A stretch of DNA of 64,000 nucleotides from Streptomyces sp. CHD11 (lineage in GTDB: Bacteria > Actinomycetota > Actinomycetes > Streptomycetales > Streptomycetaceae): assembly GCF_018638295.1 (NCBI RefSeq), contig NZ_JABTTS010000012.1, positions 62,001 through 126,000 of the forward strand, in the 5' to 3' direction. A program made the position numbers and the translations under genes. Positions 26,373 through 34,631 of this stretch are shown piece by piece (positions within the stretch are counted from its first letter, which is position 1; every line of letters begins with the position of its first letter). A model generated the notes under the pieces. The model did not search any database, had not been told where the DNA came from, and was given only the letters and a program-made list of their open reading frames with translations.

Positions 26373-27784
26373 GCCGTCGGCTCACCCGCGGGTGCGTTCC
26401 TCGGCACGGTCACCGTCACCCGCAGCCCGTGCGGCTCGTGACGCTCGTACGCGATCGAGCCGCCGCCCGCCGCGAGCAGGGCGCGGGAGATGGACAGACC
26501 GAGGCCCGACCCCTTGATGTTCTGGTGCCGGCCGCTGCGCCAGAAACGGTCGCCGACACGGGTCAGCTCGTCGTCGGTCAGTCCCGGGCCGTCGTCGGTG
26601 ACGACGACGGTGGCGGTGTCGCCGTTGGAGGCGACCCTCACCTCGACGGTCTCCCCCTCGGGCGTGAACTTCACCGCGTTGTCGACGACCGCGTCGAGCA
26701 CGCTGGACAGCGCGACGGGGTCGGCCCACGCCGTGGTCGGGGGGCAGACGCCGGTCAGCCGGACGCCCTTGGCCTCGGCGGTCGGCGACCAGGCCGCGAC
26801 GCGCTCGGCGGCCAGGGCGCCGATGTCGGCGATCCGGAGGTCGGGCTCGCTGTGCTCGGCGAGCGCCAGATCGAGCAGATCGTCCAGGACCTGCGCCAGG
26901 CGCTTGCCCTCGGCCTGGACGGAGGCGATCTCCGCATTGCCCTCGGGCAGCTCCAGGGCCAGCAGCTCGATGCGCAGCAGCAGCGCCGAAAGCGGGTTGC
27001 GCAGCTGGTGCGAGGCGTCCGCGACGAAGGCCCGCTGCTGCTCCAGCACGCTCTCGACGTTGTCCGCCATCTCGTTGAACGACCGGGCGAGCCGTCTGAG
27101 CTCCGGCGGTCCGCCCGCCGCAGCGACCCTGGACTTCAGCCGCCCGGTGGCGATGTCGTGCGTGGTGGCGTCCAGGACCCGTACGGGTCTGAGCACCCAG
27201 CCGGCCAGCCGCAGGGCCGCCCCGACGGCCAGCAGCATCGCGGCCGCCTCCCCCGCGGCGATGACCAGCCAGCCGTGCAGGATGCGGGAGCGCATCTGCC
27301 CGGTCGGCGAGTCCGTGACCACGACCGCGACGACGTCACCGTCCCGGATGACCGGTGAGGCCACCACCAGACTGCGCCGCTGCCAGGGCCAGACCTGTTC
27401 GGGATCGTGGCTGCGGCGGCTGAGCAGGGCCTCCTCGAAGGCGTCGCGCACCTCACCCGTACGGGGCAGGAACCAGTCGGCCGGGGCGTGCGCCATGGGC
27501 GAGTCGTTGCGGTAGTAGACGCCCGCGCGGATGCCGTAGACCCGGTGGTAGCTGCGGAGCTCGCTGCTGAGCGTCTCCCGGCGCTCGTTGATGTCCCCGG
27601 CGGACGGGTCGGCGGGCTCGGTGACGAACTGGGCGAGGGCCGCGAAGCGCGCCGTGTCGTCGATCCGGTCGACGATGACCCGCTGCTGCTGCGCACCGGC
27701 GAGACTGACGGCCAGCGGGATGCCGAGGGCGAGCAGCACGGCCGCCATCAGGATGATGAGCAGCGGAAGCAGACGCGTGTGCAC
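26351..27784 (-). CDS. gluK: Sensor histidine kinase, GluK
   Basis: A 477-residue membrane kinase. One transmembrane helix at the start (about 5-30), an extracellular sensor region (about 31-165), a second helix (about 168-195), a HAMP domain (through about 245), then the phosphoacceptor H box with His259 (DASHQLRNPL) and the ATPase domain (VVDNAVKFTPEGE, DDGPGL, GSGLGLSI). GTG at 27784 is chosen because it starts the first membrane helix; it is 14 bp after the response regulator stop. Neighbouring gluABCD on the other strand matches the glutamate-sensing GluR-GluK system known in Streptomyces coelicolor. Assignment to glutamate rests on this context. Confidence 0.9.
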   Translation of the reverse strand: MHTRLLPLLIILMAAVLLALGIPLAVSLAGAQQQRVIVDRIDDTARFAALAQFVTEPADPSAGDINERRETLSSELRSYHRVYGIRAGVYYRNDSPMAHAPADWFLPRTGEVRDAFEEALLSRRSHDPEQVWPWQRRSLVVASPVIRDGDVVAVVVTDSPTGQMRSRILHGWLVIAAGEAAAMLLAVGAALRLAGWVLRPVRVLDATTHDIATGRLKSRVAAAGGPPELRRLARSFNEMADNVESVLEQQRAFVADASHQLRNPLSALLLRIELLALELPEGNAEIASVQAEGKRLAQVLDDLLDLALAEHSEPDLRIADIGALAAERVAAWSPTAEAKGVRLTGVCPPTTAWADPVALSSVLDAVVDNAVKFTPEGETVEVRVASNGDTATVVVTDDGPGLTDDELTRVGDRFWRSGRHQNIKGSGLGLSISRALLAAGGGSIAYERHEPHGLRVTVTVPRNAPAGEPTAQGLTDR

Positions 27785-27798
27785 CCGGCCCGGCCCCG

Positions 27799-28485
27799 CT
27801 AGGCCGTGGGGGCGACGAGCCGGTAGCCGACGCCGCGCACGGTCTCGATGAGGGCGGGCATCCGCAGCTTGGCGCGCAGGGAGGCGACGTGCACCTCCAG
27901 GGTGCGTCCGGTCCCCTCCCAGCTGGTGCGCCACACCTCGCTGATGATCTGTTCCCGGCGGAAGACGACTCCCGGCCGCTGGGCGAGCAGGGCGAGCAGA
28001 TCGAATTCCTTGCGGGTCAGCTGCACCGCCGAACCGTTCACGCTGACCTGGCGGGTCGGCAGCTCGATGCGGACCCGCCCGAGGCGCAGTTCCGTCTCCG
28101 TGCTGCCGGTGGCCTCCTCGTGGACGTTGCGCCGGCTGACTGCGTGGATCCGCGCGAGCAGCTCACCCGTGTCGTAGGGCTTGACCACGTAGTCGTCGGC
28201 CCCGAGGTTGAGCCCGTGGATACGGGAGCGGACGTCGGCCCGCGCGGTGACCATGATCACCGGCGTGGCGGTGCGTTTGCGGATCTTTCCGCAGACCTCG
28301 TAACCGTCCTGGTCGGGCAGCCCCAGGTCGAGCAGGACCACGCCGAAGCCGTCGCCCTCGGGAACCAGCGCCTGGAGGGCCTCCTCGCCGCTGCGCGCGT
28401 GGGTGACGTCGAATCCGTGCCGCGCCAGCACCGCCGACAGGGCTGCGGCGACGTGGTTGTCGTCCTCGACAAGAAGCAGTCTCAC
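27799..28485 (-). CDS. gluR: OmpR-family response regulator, GluR
   Basis: A 228-residue regulator. The receiver domain has the acidic pair in VEDD (residues 7-9), phosphorylation site Asp53 (LLDLGLPD), T/S and Lys109-region switch residues (VVKPYD), and the C-terminal winged-helix DNA-binding domain (from about 130; LTRKEFDLLALL, RTLEVHVASLR). The GTG at 28485 follows AAGGGGG. It precedes the kinase with only 13 bp between them and diverges from gluA across 287 bp, so it very likely controls gluABCD. Confidence 0.93.
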   Translation of the reverse strand: MRLLLVEDDNHVAAALSAVLARHGFDVTHARSGEEALQALVPEGDGFGVVLLDLGLPDQDGYEVCGKIRKRTATPVIMVTARADVRSRIHGLNLGADDYVVKPYDTGELLARIHAVSRRNVHEEATGSTETELRLGRVRIELPTRQVSVNGSAVQLTRKEFDLLALLAQRPGVVFRREQIISEVWRTSWEGTGRTLEVHVASLRAKLRMPALIETVRGVGYRLVAPTA

Positions 28486-28665
28486 CAGGGCCCCCTTCGG
28501 TTCATCGGCCGTACGATCTCTCCATGTACAAAAGCGCGCGCACCCGCGCGTGCGCACCCTGCAGTGACGCTGATGGGTGAGGATGACGTCAAGAGGGTTC
28601 CGGTTCCGCTTTCGTACCGTTACCCCGCCGCAATGAGCCCTGCTCACAAGTGCTACGGCAGGTGT

Positions 28666-28757
28666 CCGATTGCTATCGGATCGTGATGCTCAGATTCCCC
28701 TCAGATGTAATGACGCAGGTCTGGAGGATTACTACTGTCCTCCGGAACCGAGGAGGA
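28666..28757 (+). promoter_or_regulatory. gluA leader with alternative hairpins
   Basis: The gluR-gluA intergenic region contains the inverted repeat CCGATTGCTATCGG (about 28666-28679). Further down GGAGGA (28723-28728) can pair with TCCTCC (28738-28743); the same TCCTCC can pair instead with the GGAGGA at 28752-28757, which lies just upstream of gluA. The two pairings exclude each other. Whether this regulates translation is not shown by the sequence. Confidence 0.4.
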
Positions 28758-28772
28758 CGGAGCCCGAGAGCG

Positions 28773-29549
28773 ATGACCGAAGTATCGGTGGCCAAGAAGG
28801 ACGAGGCCGCGACCGGCGATCTGGTCGTCCTGAAGAGCGTCAACAAGCACTTCGGCGCGTTGCACGTACTTCAGGACATCGATCTGACGATCGCCCGCGG
28901 CGAAGTCGTCGTGGTCATCGGACCCTCCGGGTCCGGCAAGTCCACCCTGTGCCGCACCATCAACCGGCTGGAGACGATCGACGACGGGTCGATCACGATC
29001 GACGGCAAGCCGCTGCCCCACGAGGGCAAGGAGCTCGCCCGGCTGCGGGCCGACGTGGGCATGGTCTTCCAGTCCTTCAACCTCTTCGCGCACAAGACCG
29101 TGCTGGAGAACGTGACACTGGGCCAGGTCAAGGTCCGCAGGAAGGACAAGAAGGCGGCCGAGGAGCGGGCCCGCGCCCTGCTCGACCGGGTCGGTGTGAG
29201 CGCGCAGGCCGAGAAGTACCCCGCGCAGCTCTCCGGCGGCCAGCAGCAGCGAGTCGCCATCGCGCGCGCCCTGGCGATGGAGCCCAAGGTCATGCTCTTC
29301 GACGAGCCGACGTCGGCTCTCGACCCGGAGATGATCAACGAGGTGCTCGAGGTCATGCAGCAGCTCGCCCGCGACGGCATGACCATGATCGTCGTCACCC
29401 ACGAGATGGGATTCGCGCGTTCGGCGGCCAATCGTGTGGTGTTCATGGCAGACGGCCGCATCGTCGAAGAGGCTTCGCCGGATCAGTTCTTCAGCAACCC
29501 GCGCAGCGACCGCGCCAAGGACTTCCTGTCGAAGATCCTGCACCACTGA
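28773..29549 (+). CDS. gluA: Glutamate ABC transporter ATP-binding protein GluA
   Basis: A 258-residue ABC ATPase that powers glutamate uptake. Walker A GPSGSGKST, Q-loop FQSFNLF, signature LSGGQQQRVAIARAL and Walker B VMLFDEP are all present. ATG at 28773 is the conventional start; a stronger AGGAGG lies 16 nt upstream and a weaker GAGAG closer. Followed by gluB (81 bp), gluC and gluD in the same direction, the classic gluABCD order of corynebacteria and Streptomyces. Confidence 0.95.
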   Translation: MTEVSVAKKDEAATGDLVVLKSVNKHFGALHVLQDIDLTIARGEVVVVIGPSGSGKSTLCRTINRLETIDDGSITIDGKPLPHEGKELARLRADVGMVFQSFNLFAHKTVLENVTLGQVKVRRKDKKAAEERARALLDRVGVSAQAEKYPAQLSGGQQQRVAIARALAMEPKVMLFDEPTSALDPEMINEVLEVMQQLARDGMTMIVVTHEMGFARSAANRVVFMADGRIVEEASPDQFFSNPRSDRAKDFLSKILHH

Positions 29550-29630
29550 CAGCGCGCCTCGCGCCCTGACGACTCGCGTCACCGGACCTGGACCGGACCG
29601 CGTCATTTCACCAGTCAAAGGATGTGCACC

Positions 29631-30473
29631 ATGAAGCTCCGCAAGGTCACCGCCGCCTCGGCCGCCGTGTTCGCTCTCGCCCTGACCGCGACCGCCTGTG
29701 GCGGCGACGACAGCAAGGACAGCGACTCGTCCTCCTCGGGCGGTGGCGAGAAGATCACCGTCGGTATCAAGTACGACCAGCCGGGCCTCGGCCAGAAGAC
29801 GCCTCAGGGCTACGAGGGCTTCGACGTGGACGTCGCCACGTATGTCGCCGAGAAGCTCGGGTACGACGAGGACCAGATCGAGTGGAAGGAGTCGAAGAGC
29901 GCCGACCGCGAGACCATGCTGCAGCGCGGTGACGTCGACTTCATCGCGGCCACCTACTCGATCACCCCGGAGCGCCAGGAGAAGGTCGACTTCGCCGGCC
30001 CCTACCTGCTCGCCCACCAGGACGTGCTGCTCCGTGCCGACGACGACAAGATCAAGTCGCCGGAGGACCTGAACGACGCGAAGCTCTGCTCGGTCACCGG
30101 CTCCACCTCAGCGCAGAACGTCAAGGAGAAGCTGGCCCCCAAGGCTCAGCTGCAGAACTACCCGACCTACTCCGCCTGCCTGACAGGGCTTCAGAACGGC
30201 GCCATCGACGCCCTGACCACGGATGACTCGATCCTCGCCGGCTACGCCTCGCAGTCGCAGTTCGAAGGCAAGTTCAAGCTGGGCGGCTTCAAGATGACCA
30301 ACGAGAATTACGGCATCGGCGTCAAGAAGGGCAGCGACCTCAAGGACAAGATCAACGACGCCCTCGAGGCCATGGTTGCCGACGGCGCCTGGGACCAGGC
30401 GGTCAAGGACAACTTCGGCCCGGCCAACTACAAGAACGAGCAGGCGCCGAAGATCGGCGACGTCAAGAGCTGA
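29631..30473 (+). CDS. gluB: Glutamate-binding lipoprotein GluB
   Basis: A 280-residue periplasmic-type binding protein anchored as a lipoprotein: signal sequence with lipobox TATAC (Cys23), then a Ser/Asp-rich linker. The ligand fold begins ITVGIKYDQPGLGQK, with the polar amino-acid-binding motifs GFDVDVATYVAEKL and DRETMLQRGDVDFI. The family is polar amino acid (glutamate/glutamine) solute-binding proteins. A strong hairpin after the gene probably raises its mRNA level relative to the permeases. Confidence 0.95.
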   Translation: MKLRKVTAASAAVFALALTATACGGDDSKDSDSSSSGGGEKITVGIKYDQPGLGQKTPQGYEGFDVDVATYVAEKLGYDEDQIEWKESKSADRETMLQRGDVDFIAATYSITPERQEKVDFAGPYLLAHQDVLLRADDDKIKSPEDLNDAKLCSVTGSTSAQNVKEKLAPKAQLQNYPTYSACLTGLQNGAIDALTTDDSILAGYASQSQFEGKFKLGGFKMTNENYGIGVKKGSDLKDKINDALEAMVADGAWDQAVKDNFGPANYKNEQAPKIGDVKS

Positions 30474-30482
30474 GCCTGAGCC

Positions 30483-30526
30483 TGCCCCGTCGCGCCGCCC
30501 CTTCCGGAGGGCGGCGCGACGGGGCA
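30483..30526 (+). terminator. Intra-operon hairpin between gluB and gluC
   Basis: An 18-bp perfect stem: TGCCCCGTCGCGCCGCCC (30483-30500) pairs with GGGCGGCGCGACGGGGCA (30509-30526). It sits 10 bp after the binding-protein stop. In such operons this attenuates readthrough or stabilises the upstream mRNA, giving more binding protein than permease. Confidence 0.85.
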
Positions 30527-30557
30527 GACATCCCTACACGCGGAAGCGCGGGAGATC

Positions 30558-31226
30558 GTGTTCGACTTTCTTCAGGATTACGACCTGGCGGGAGCCATCT
30601 GGACGACAGTGCAGCTCGCTGTGCTCTCGGCCGTCGGCTCCCTGATTTGGGGCACCGTACTTGCGGCGATGCGCGTCGGCCCCGTCCCGTTGATGCGCGG
30701 CTTCGGAACCGCGTACGTGAATATCGTGCGGAATATCCCGCTGACCGTGATCATCCTGTTCGCGTCGCTGGGCCTGAACCAAACCCTGCAGATCACGCTG
30801 GGCGCCGAAGGCAACTTCGAGACGATCAACTTCCGGCTCGCCGTTCTCGGTCTGATCCTCTACACCTCGGCCTTCGTGTGCGAGGCGCTGCGATCCGGCA
30901 TCAACACGGTGCCCGTCGGCCAGGCGGAGGCGGCCAGGGCGATCGGGCTCAGCTTCGGCCAGGTGCTGCGGCATGTGATCCTGCCTCAGGCGTTCCGTTC
31001 CTCCGTCGTGCCTTTGGCGAACGTCCTGATCGCGCTCATCAAGAACACCACGGTGGCCGCCGCCATCGGTGTCGCGGAGACGGCGCTGCTGATGAAGGAG
31101 ATGATCGAGAACGAGGCACAGCTGTTGCTGATCTCCGCGGTCGTCGCCGCTGTGTTCGTGGTTCTGACGCTGCCGACCGGACTGTTCCTCGGCTGGGTGG
31201 GCAAGAAGGTGGCGGTGAAGCGATGA
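30558..31226 (+). CDS. gluC: Glutamate ABC transporter permease GluC
   Basis: A 222-residue permease with about five membrane spans. The EAA loop that contacts the ATPase is visible as EAARAIGLSFGQVLRHVILPQA. GTG at 30558 is preceded by GGGAGA. Its stop overlaps the gluD start (ATGA at 31223-31226). Confidence 0.94.
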   Translation: MFDFLQDYDLAGAIWTTVQLAVLSAVGSLIWGTVLAAMRVGPVPLMRGFGTAYVNIVRNIPLTVIILFASLGLNQTLQITLGAEGNFETINFRLAVLGLILYTSAFVCEALRSGINTVPVGQAEAARAIGLSFGQVLRHVILPQAFRSSVVPLANVLIALIKNTTVAAAIGVAETALLMKEMIENEAQLLLISAVVAAVFVVLTLPTGLFLGWVGKKVAVKR

Positions 31227-32131
31227 GCTCTATTCTCTACGACGCGCAGGGGCCCCGTGCCAAGCGGCGCAACGTCCTCTTCACGGCCCTCTTCCTGGTC
31301 GCCTTCGCAGCCGTACTGTGGTGGGTCATCAGCACGCTCGCGGACAAGGGCCAGCTCGAGTGGGCCAAGTGGGAGATGTTCTTCACCGGCACAGAAGCCT
31401 GGTCGACGTACATCTGGCCAGGCCTGCAGAACACTCTGAAGGCTGCGGCCCTCGCGGTGATCATCGCGATGCCGCTCGGAGCCGTCCTCGGCATCGCCCG
31501 GCTGTCGGACCATGCCTGGGTCCGCGTCCCGGCCTCGATCGTGGTCGAGTTCTTCCGGTCCATCCCCGTGCTGGTCCTGATGATTTTCGGTCTCGCCCTC
31601 TTCTCCGAGTACACCAGCGTCAGCTCGGACGACCGTCCGCTGTACGCGGTCGTCACGGGCCTGGTGCTGTACAACGCATCGGTCCTGGCGGAAATCGTCC
31701 GAGCCGGGATCCTGGCACTGCCCAGGGGCCAGGCCGAGAGTGCGATGGCGATCGGCCTGCGCAAGGGCCAGGTGATGCGGTCGATCCTGCTGCCGCAGGC
31801 GGTTACCGCGATGCTGCCGGCCATCGTCAGCCAGCTCGTCGTCATCGTGAAGGACACCGCCCTCGGCGGCGCCGTCCTCACCTTCTCCGAGCTTCTCGCC
31901 TCCGCAAACACGATGAGCGCCTACTACGGCGCCAACACCATTGCCAGTTTCACCATCGTGGCCGTGATCTTCATTGCGTTGAACTTTGCTCTGACCAGCT
32001 TCGCCAGCTGGTTGGAGGCGAGGCTCAGGCGCAGCAAGAAAAGCACGGGCGCGGTCGTGGGCGCGGAGGAAGTCACCGACCTCAACGCCGCGGAGGTCGG
32101 CGGCACCTACAAGACCGGCGCAGGCCAGTAG
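31223..32131 (+). CDS. gluD: Glutamate ABC transporter permease GluD
   Basis: A 302-residue second permease subunit. It has the amino-acid permease core with ESAMAIGLRKGQVMRSILLPQA as the EAA loop, and longer N- and C-terminal cytoplasmic extensions than GluC (the tail runs SKKSTGAVVGAEEV...). The ATG at 31223 overlaps the gluC stop by 4 bp, coupling translation. It ends the operon; a hairpin lies 28 bp after the stop. Confidence 0.94.
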   Translation: MSSILYDAQGPRAKRRNVLFTALFLVAFAAVLWWVISTLADKGQLEWAKWEMFFTGTEAWSTYIWPGLQNTLKAAALAVIIAMPLGAVLGIARLSDHAWVRVPASIVVEFFRSIPVLVLMIFGLALFSEYTSVSSDDRPLYAVVTGLVLYNASVLAEIVRAGILALPRGQAESAMAIGLRKGQVMRSILLPQAVTAMLPAIVSQLVVIVKDTALGGAVLTFSELLASANTMSAYYGANTIASFTIVAVIFIALNFALTSFASWLEARLRRSKKSTGAVVGAEEVTDLNAAEVGGTYKTGAGQ

Positions 32132-32158
32132 TGCGCGGCTGCCGTACGACGTGGGTGT

Positions 32159-32182
32159 GGCCCGGCGGAATTCCGGCGGGCC
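32159..32182 (+). terminator. Terminator of gluABCD
   Basis: GGCCCG (32159-32164) and CGGGCC (32177-32182) form a hairpin with an inner CGG-AATT-CCG pairing. It marks the end of the conserved region; the mobile-element block begins right after it. Confidence 0.65.
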
Positions 32183-32201
32183 AAGCCATGTCGAGGCGAG
32201 G

Positions 32202-32706
32202 CTATGCAGCCAGGGTTGCGGCTGGGGTCATGATGGTCTCGTACTTGACGGGGGTCAATCGGGACAGGCGTTTCTGACGTCGGCGTCGGCGGTAGGTACG
32301 CTCGATCCAGGTGACGATCGCGATCCGCAGTTCCTGGCGGGTGGCCCAGGTTCGGCGGTCAAGGACGTCCTTCTGCAGCAGCGCGAAGAAGCTGTCCATC
32401 ACCGCGTTGTCGCCGGCCGCACCGACCCGGCCCATGGATCCGCCGGGCGGTCTGCTCAGCCATCGACTCACCGGCGGCCTGGGCCTCGTTGAGAAGGAAG
32501 CGGTGACCGAACTCGGGATCGTCGCGATGCGCGTCGAACAGTGCGTTGGCCTGGTATGCCTCGGCGAGCACTGAACCGGTGACCGGTGAGGCCAGCCACC
32601 GGTAGTAGGGCTGGCGGGCCAGCCCGAGCACCCGGCACGTCACCGCCACCGGCACCCGGTGGGGGGCAGCGGCGGTGGTCGGCTCGCGGACGAGCGGGTA
32701 GATCAT
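32202..32706 (-). pseudogene. IS3 orfB transposase, internally deleted
   Basis: The N-terminal part (32706 down to about 32445) reads like IS3 OrfB: PVAVTCRVLGLARQPYYRWL, ANALFDAHRDDPEFGHRF, then SMAEQTARRI. The next residues jump into the C-terminal end in another frame: MGRVGAAGDNAVMDSFF and TWIERTYRRRRRQ (to 32202). Roughly 170 codons with the first two DDE aspartates are missing, and the join also shifts frame. The junction lies near 32435-32450. Confidence 0.8.
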
Positions 32707-32996
32707 TACGACGGCAGGTTCGCCTGCGACAGATACGCCGCAGCCCTCCTGAGGACTTCGTTCTCTTGCTCCAGCAGCCGGATGCGCTTGCGGGCCTCGC
32801 GCAGTTCAGCCGACTCACCCGACGCTGTCGCGGGCCTGGCACCCTCATCGGTGTCGGCACGGCGCAGCCACTTCGACAGCGTGATCGGGTGGACGCCGAA
32901 GTCGGCGGCAATCTGTTCCAGCGTGACGCCGGGCTCGCGGCTGCACGCGACCCGCACGACGTCCTCGCGGAACTCCTTCGGACACGGCTTGGGCAC
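32706..32996 (-). CDS. IS3 orfA (helix-turn-helix protein)
   Basis: A 96-residue transposase accessory protein with an HTH_Tnp_1-type DNA-binding domain (MPKPCPKEFREDVVRVA, LEQIAADFGVHPITLSKWL) and a C-terminal leucine-zipper-like helix (RIRLLEQENEVLRRAAAYL). It is intact. Its stop overlaps the orfB start (TAATG at 32704-32708), typical of IS3 elements that make an OrfAB fusion by frameshifting. With orfB deleted it has no partner. Confidence 0.88.
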   Translation of the reverse strand: MPKPCPKEFREDVVRVACSREPGVTLEQIAADFGVHPITLSKWLRRADTDEGARPATASGESAELREARKRIRLLEQENEVLRRAAAYLSQANLPS

Positions 32997-33048
32997 TGCA
33001 GCATCCTTCCAGGCCGCCTCTCAGCAAGCCAGGTCAGGTGTCACTTAG

Positions 33049-33188
33049 TACTCCAGCAGGACTTCGCTGTCTGACCTGGTCTTTCGCCGGGTGGCGGGAG
33101 TGTAGCGGGACTTCGGTCGTGCGGGGGCGGTCTCACGGAGACCGCCCCTCGATCGTGCGACAACGCCGCAGGTAGTGACAGCGGCGGG
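33049..33188. repeat. Left 140-bp terminal inverted repeat of the IS701 element
   Basis: This matches the reverse complement of 34492-34631 almost base for base (I found one mismatch, at the second base). It contains a nested hairpin, GGGGGCGGTCTC followed by GAGACCGCCCC (about 33124-33149), which looks like a factor-independent terminator and could shield the transposase from outside transcription. Confidence 0.9.
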
Positions 33189-33254
33189 CAACTGCTTGGC
33201 GTCGGCGGCGCCAGTTCGACCAGCTCAGCGCGTGATGTCGTCCGCGGTGTCCGC

Positions 33255-34505
33255 TCAGGTGCGGGGGTCGGACACGACAAGCTGCCAGGAGTCGCCGAAC
33301 CTCCGCCACTGTGAGCTCGATGACCCCGGCCGCCCCACTGGTTGCGCCCCTCTTTCCCAGGACTCGCGTGCGGCGGCGGCCAGGAAGGCGTGCGCGAGCA
33401 TGGCCAAAGTGATGTGCCGATACCAGCCCACATAGCGGCGAACTTCGTACTGGTCCAGGCCACATTCGTTCTTCGCGGCCTGGAAGCACTCCTCGATCGA
33501 CCAGCGTGCCCCGGCGACCCGCACCAACTCCTGGACCGTGGTCTCCAGGGGCGTATAGGCGAGGTAGTAGGCGATCTCGCCGGGCTTGCTGATGCTGCGC
33601 CGGGCCAGTGCCCACCGCATCCGGTGGGGGACCTCGCCCTGGTAGTCGAACTCGGTGACGGCCGGCAGCCGCACCGCCGCCCAGTGATAGACGCGGGGCC
33701 CCTTCGCGCCGTCGCCGCACGAGATCTTCTCCCACGCCTCGGCGGGTGCCTGCGCGAACAGACCCTCGATCCGCGAACAGCCCACGCTGAACTGGGACTT
33801 GGGGACGGCCAGCACGTAGCCGACACCCGACTGTTCCAGCAGCCGGCGGAACCGGGTGTCCTGACCGTAGGCGGAATCCGCGGTGACCCAGGCAATGGGC
33901 AGCGACGAGGCGAGGGCCCGCAGCACCATATGCCGGGCCAGTTCGCCCTTGGTGGCGAACTCCCGCTCGTCGGGGATCCTTGCGGCGCGGCAGCGTTCCC
34001 GGTCCTCAGTCCAGGACTTCGGGAGGTAGAGCTCGCGGTCGACCAGGGCCCTGCCGCAGGCGGAGGCATAGGCGGCGAAGACGCCGATCTGGCAGTTCTC
34101 GGTCCGGCCTGCGGTTCCGGAGTACTGGCGCTGGACCCCGGCCGAGGTGGTGCCCTTCTTGATGAACCCGGTGTCGTCGATGATCAGCACGCCGTCGTTC
34201 TCGCCAAGCTTGCCGGCGACGTATTCCTGCAGGTCGTCGCGTATTTCATCAGGCTCCCACTTCGATCCGGCGAGGAGGTGCTGCAGGCCGTCGGGCGTGC
34301 GATGGCCGGCCTGTTCCGCCAGCTGCCAGCTGTTCCTGCGGGCGACCGGGGCGAGCAGCCCGCGCACGTAGTCCCCCATGCGGCGGCGGAGCTCGACTCG
34401 GCCGAAGCGGTGCCCGATGGTCAGGAAGAGATCGTCCAGTTCGAGGTCCCGCTGCGCGGCGGCAGACTCGGTGATCACTCTCGGAGGCTGCCCCGCCGCT
34501 GTCAC
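33255..34505 (-). CDS. IS701-family transposase
   Basis: A 416-residue DDE transposase of the IS701/IS4-like type. Catalytic residues are visible in LIIDDTGFIKKG, WVTADSAYGQD and WSIEECFQAAKNE. The N-terminal region includes RRMGDYVRGLLAPVARRNSWQLAEQ, a family hallmark. The start at 34505 lies within the right inverted repeat; a GTG at 34478 is an alternative. The gene appears intact. Confidence 0.9.
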   Translation of the reverse strand: MTAAGQPPRVITESAAAQRDLELDDLFLTIGHRFGRVELRRRMGDYVRGLLAPVARRNSWQLAEQAGHRTPDGLQHLLAGSKWEPDEIRDDLQEYVAGKLGENDGVLIIDDTGFIKKGTTSAGVQRQYSGTAGRTENCQIGVFAAYASACGRALVDRELYLPKSWTEDRERCRAARIPDEREFATKGELARHMVLRALASSLPIAWVTADSAYGQDTRFRRLLEQSGVGYVLAVPKSQFSVGCSRIEGLFAQAPAEAWEKISCGDGAKGPRVYHWAAVRLPAVTEFDYQGEVPHRMRWALARRSISKPGEIAYYLAYTPLETTVQELVRVAGARWSIEECFQAAKNECGLDQYEVRRYVGWYRHITLAMLAHAFLAAAARESWERGAQPVGRPGSSSSQWRRFGDSWQLVVSDPRT

Positions 34506-34631
34506 TACCTGCGGCGTTGTCGCACGATCGAGGGGCGGTCTCCGTGAGACCGCCCCCGCACGACCGAAGTCCCGCTACACTCCCGCCACCCGGCGAAAGA
34601 CCAGGTCAGACAGCGAAGTCCTGCTGGAGCA
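34492..34631. repeat. Right 140-bp terminal inverted repeat of the IS701 element
   Basis: Partner of 33049-33188, with the same nested GGGCGGTCTC/GAGACCGCCC hairpin (about 34531-34556). Confidence 0.9.

Larger units (their letters stand above)
32202..33043 (-). mobile_element. IS3-family element, internally deleted
   Basis: The remnant holds an intact orfA and an orfB that has lost most of its catalytic core. The right end near 33043 reads TGACACCTGACC outward-in, a plausible IS terminus with the TG...CA form, but I could not find a matching inverted repeat at the other end near 32190. The element is therefore probably truncated or degraded and not mobile. It abuts the IS701 element at 33049. 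Confidence 0.75.
33049..34631. mobile_element. IS701-family insertion sequence with long inverted repeats
   Basis: A complete 1583-bp element with one transposase gene. Outer ends read TACTCCAGCAGG on the left and, in reverse complement, TGCTCCAGCAGG on the right. Flanks are TTAG (33045-33048) and CTAG (34632-34635), both of the YTAR type that IS701 elements use, but they differ by one base, so they are not a perfect target duplication. The terminal repeats are about 140 bp each, far longer than the 20-30 bp expected for the family. Confidence 0.88.
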
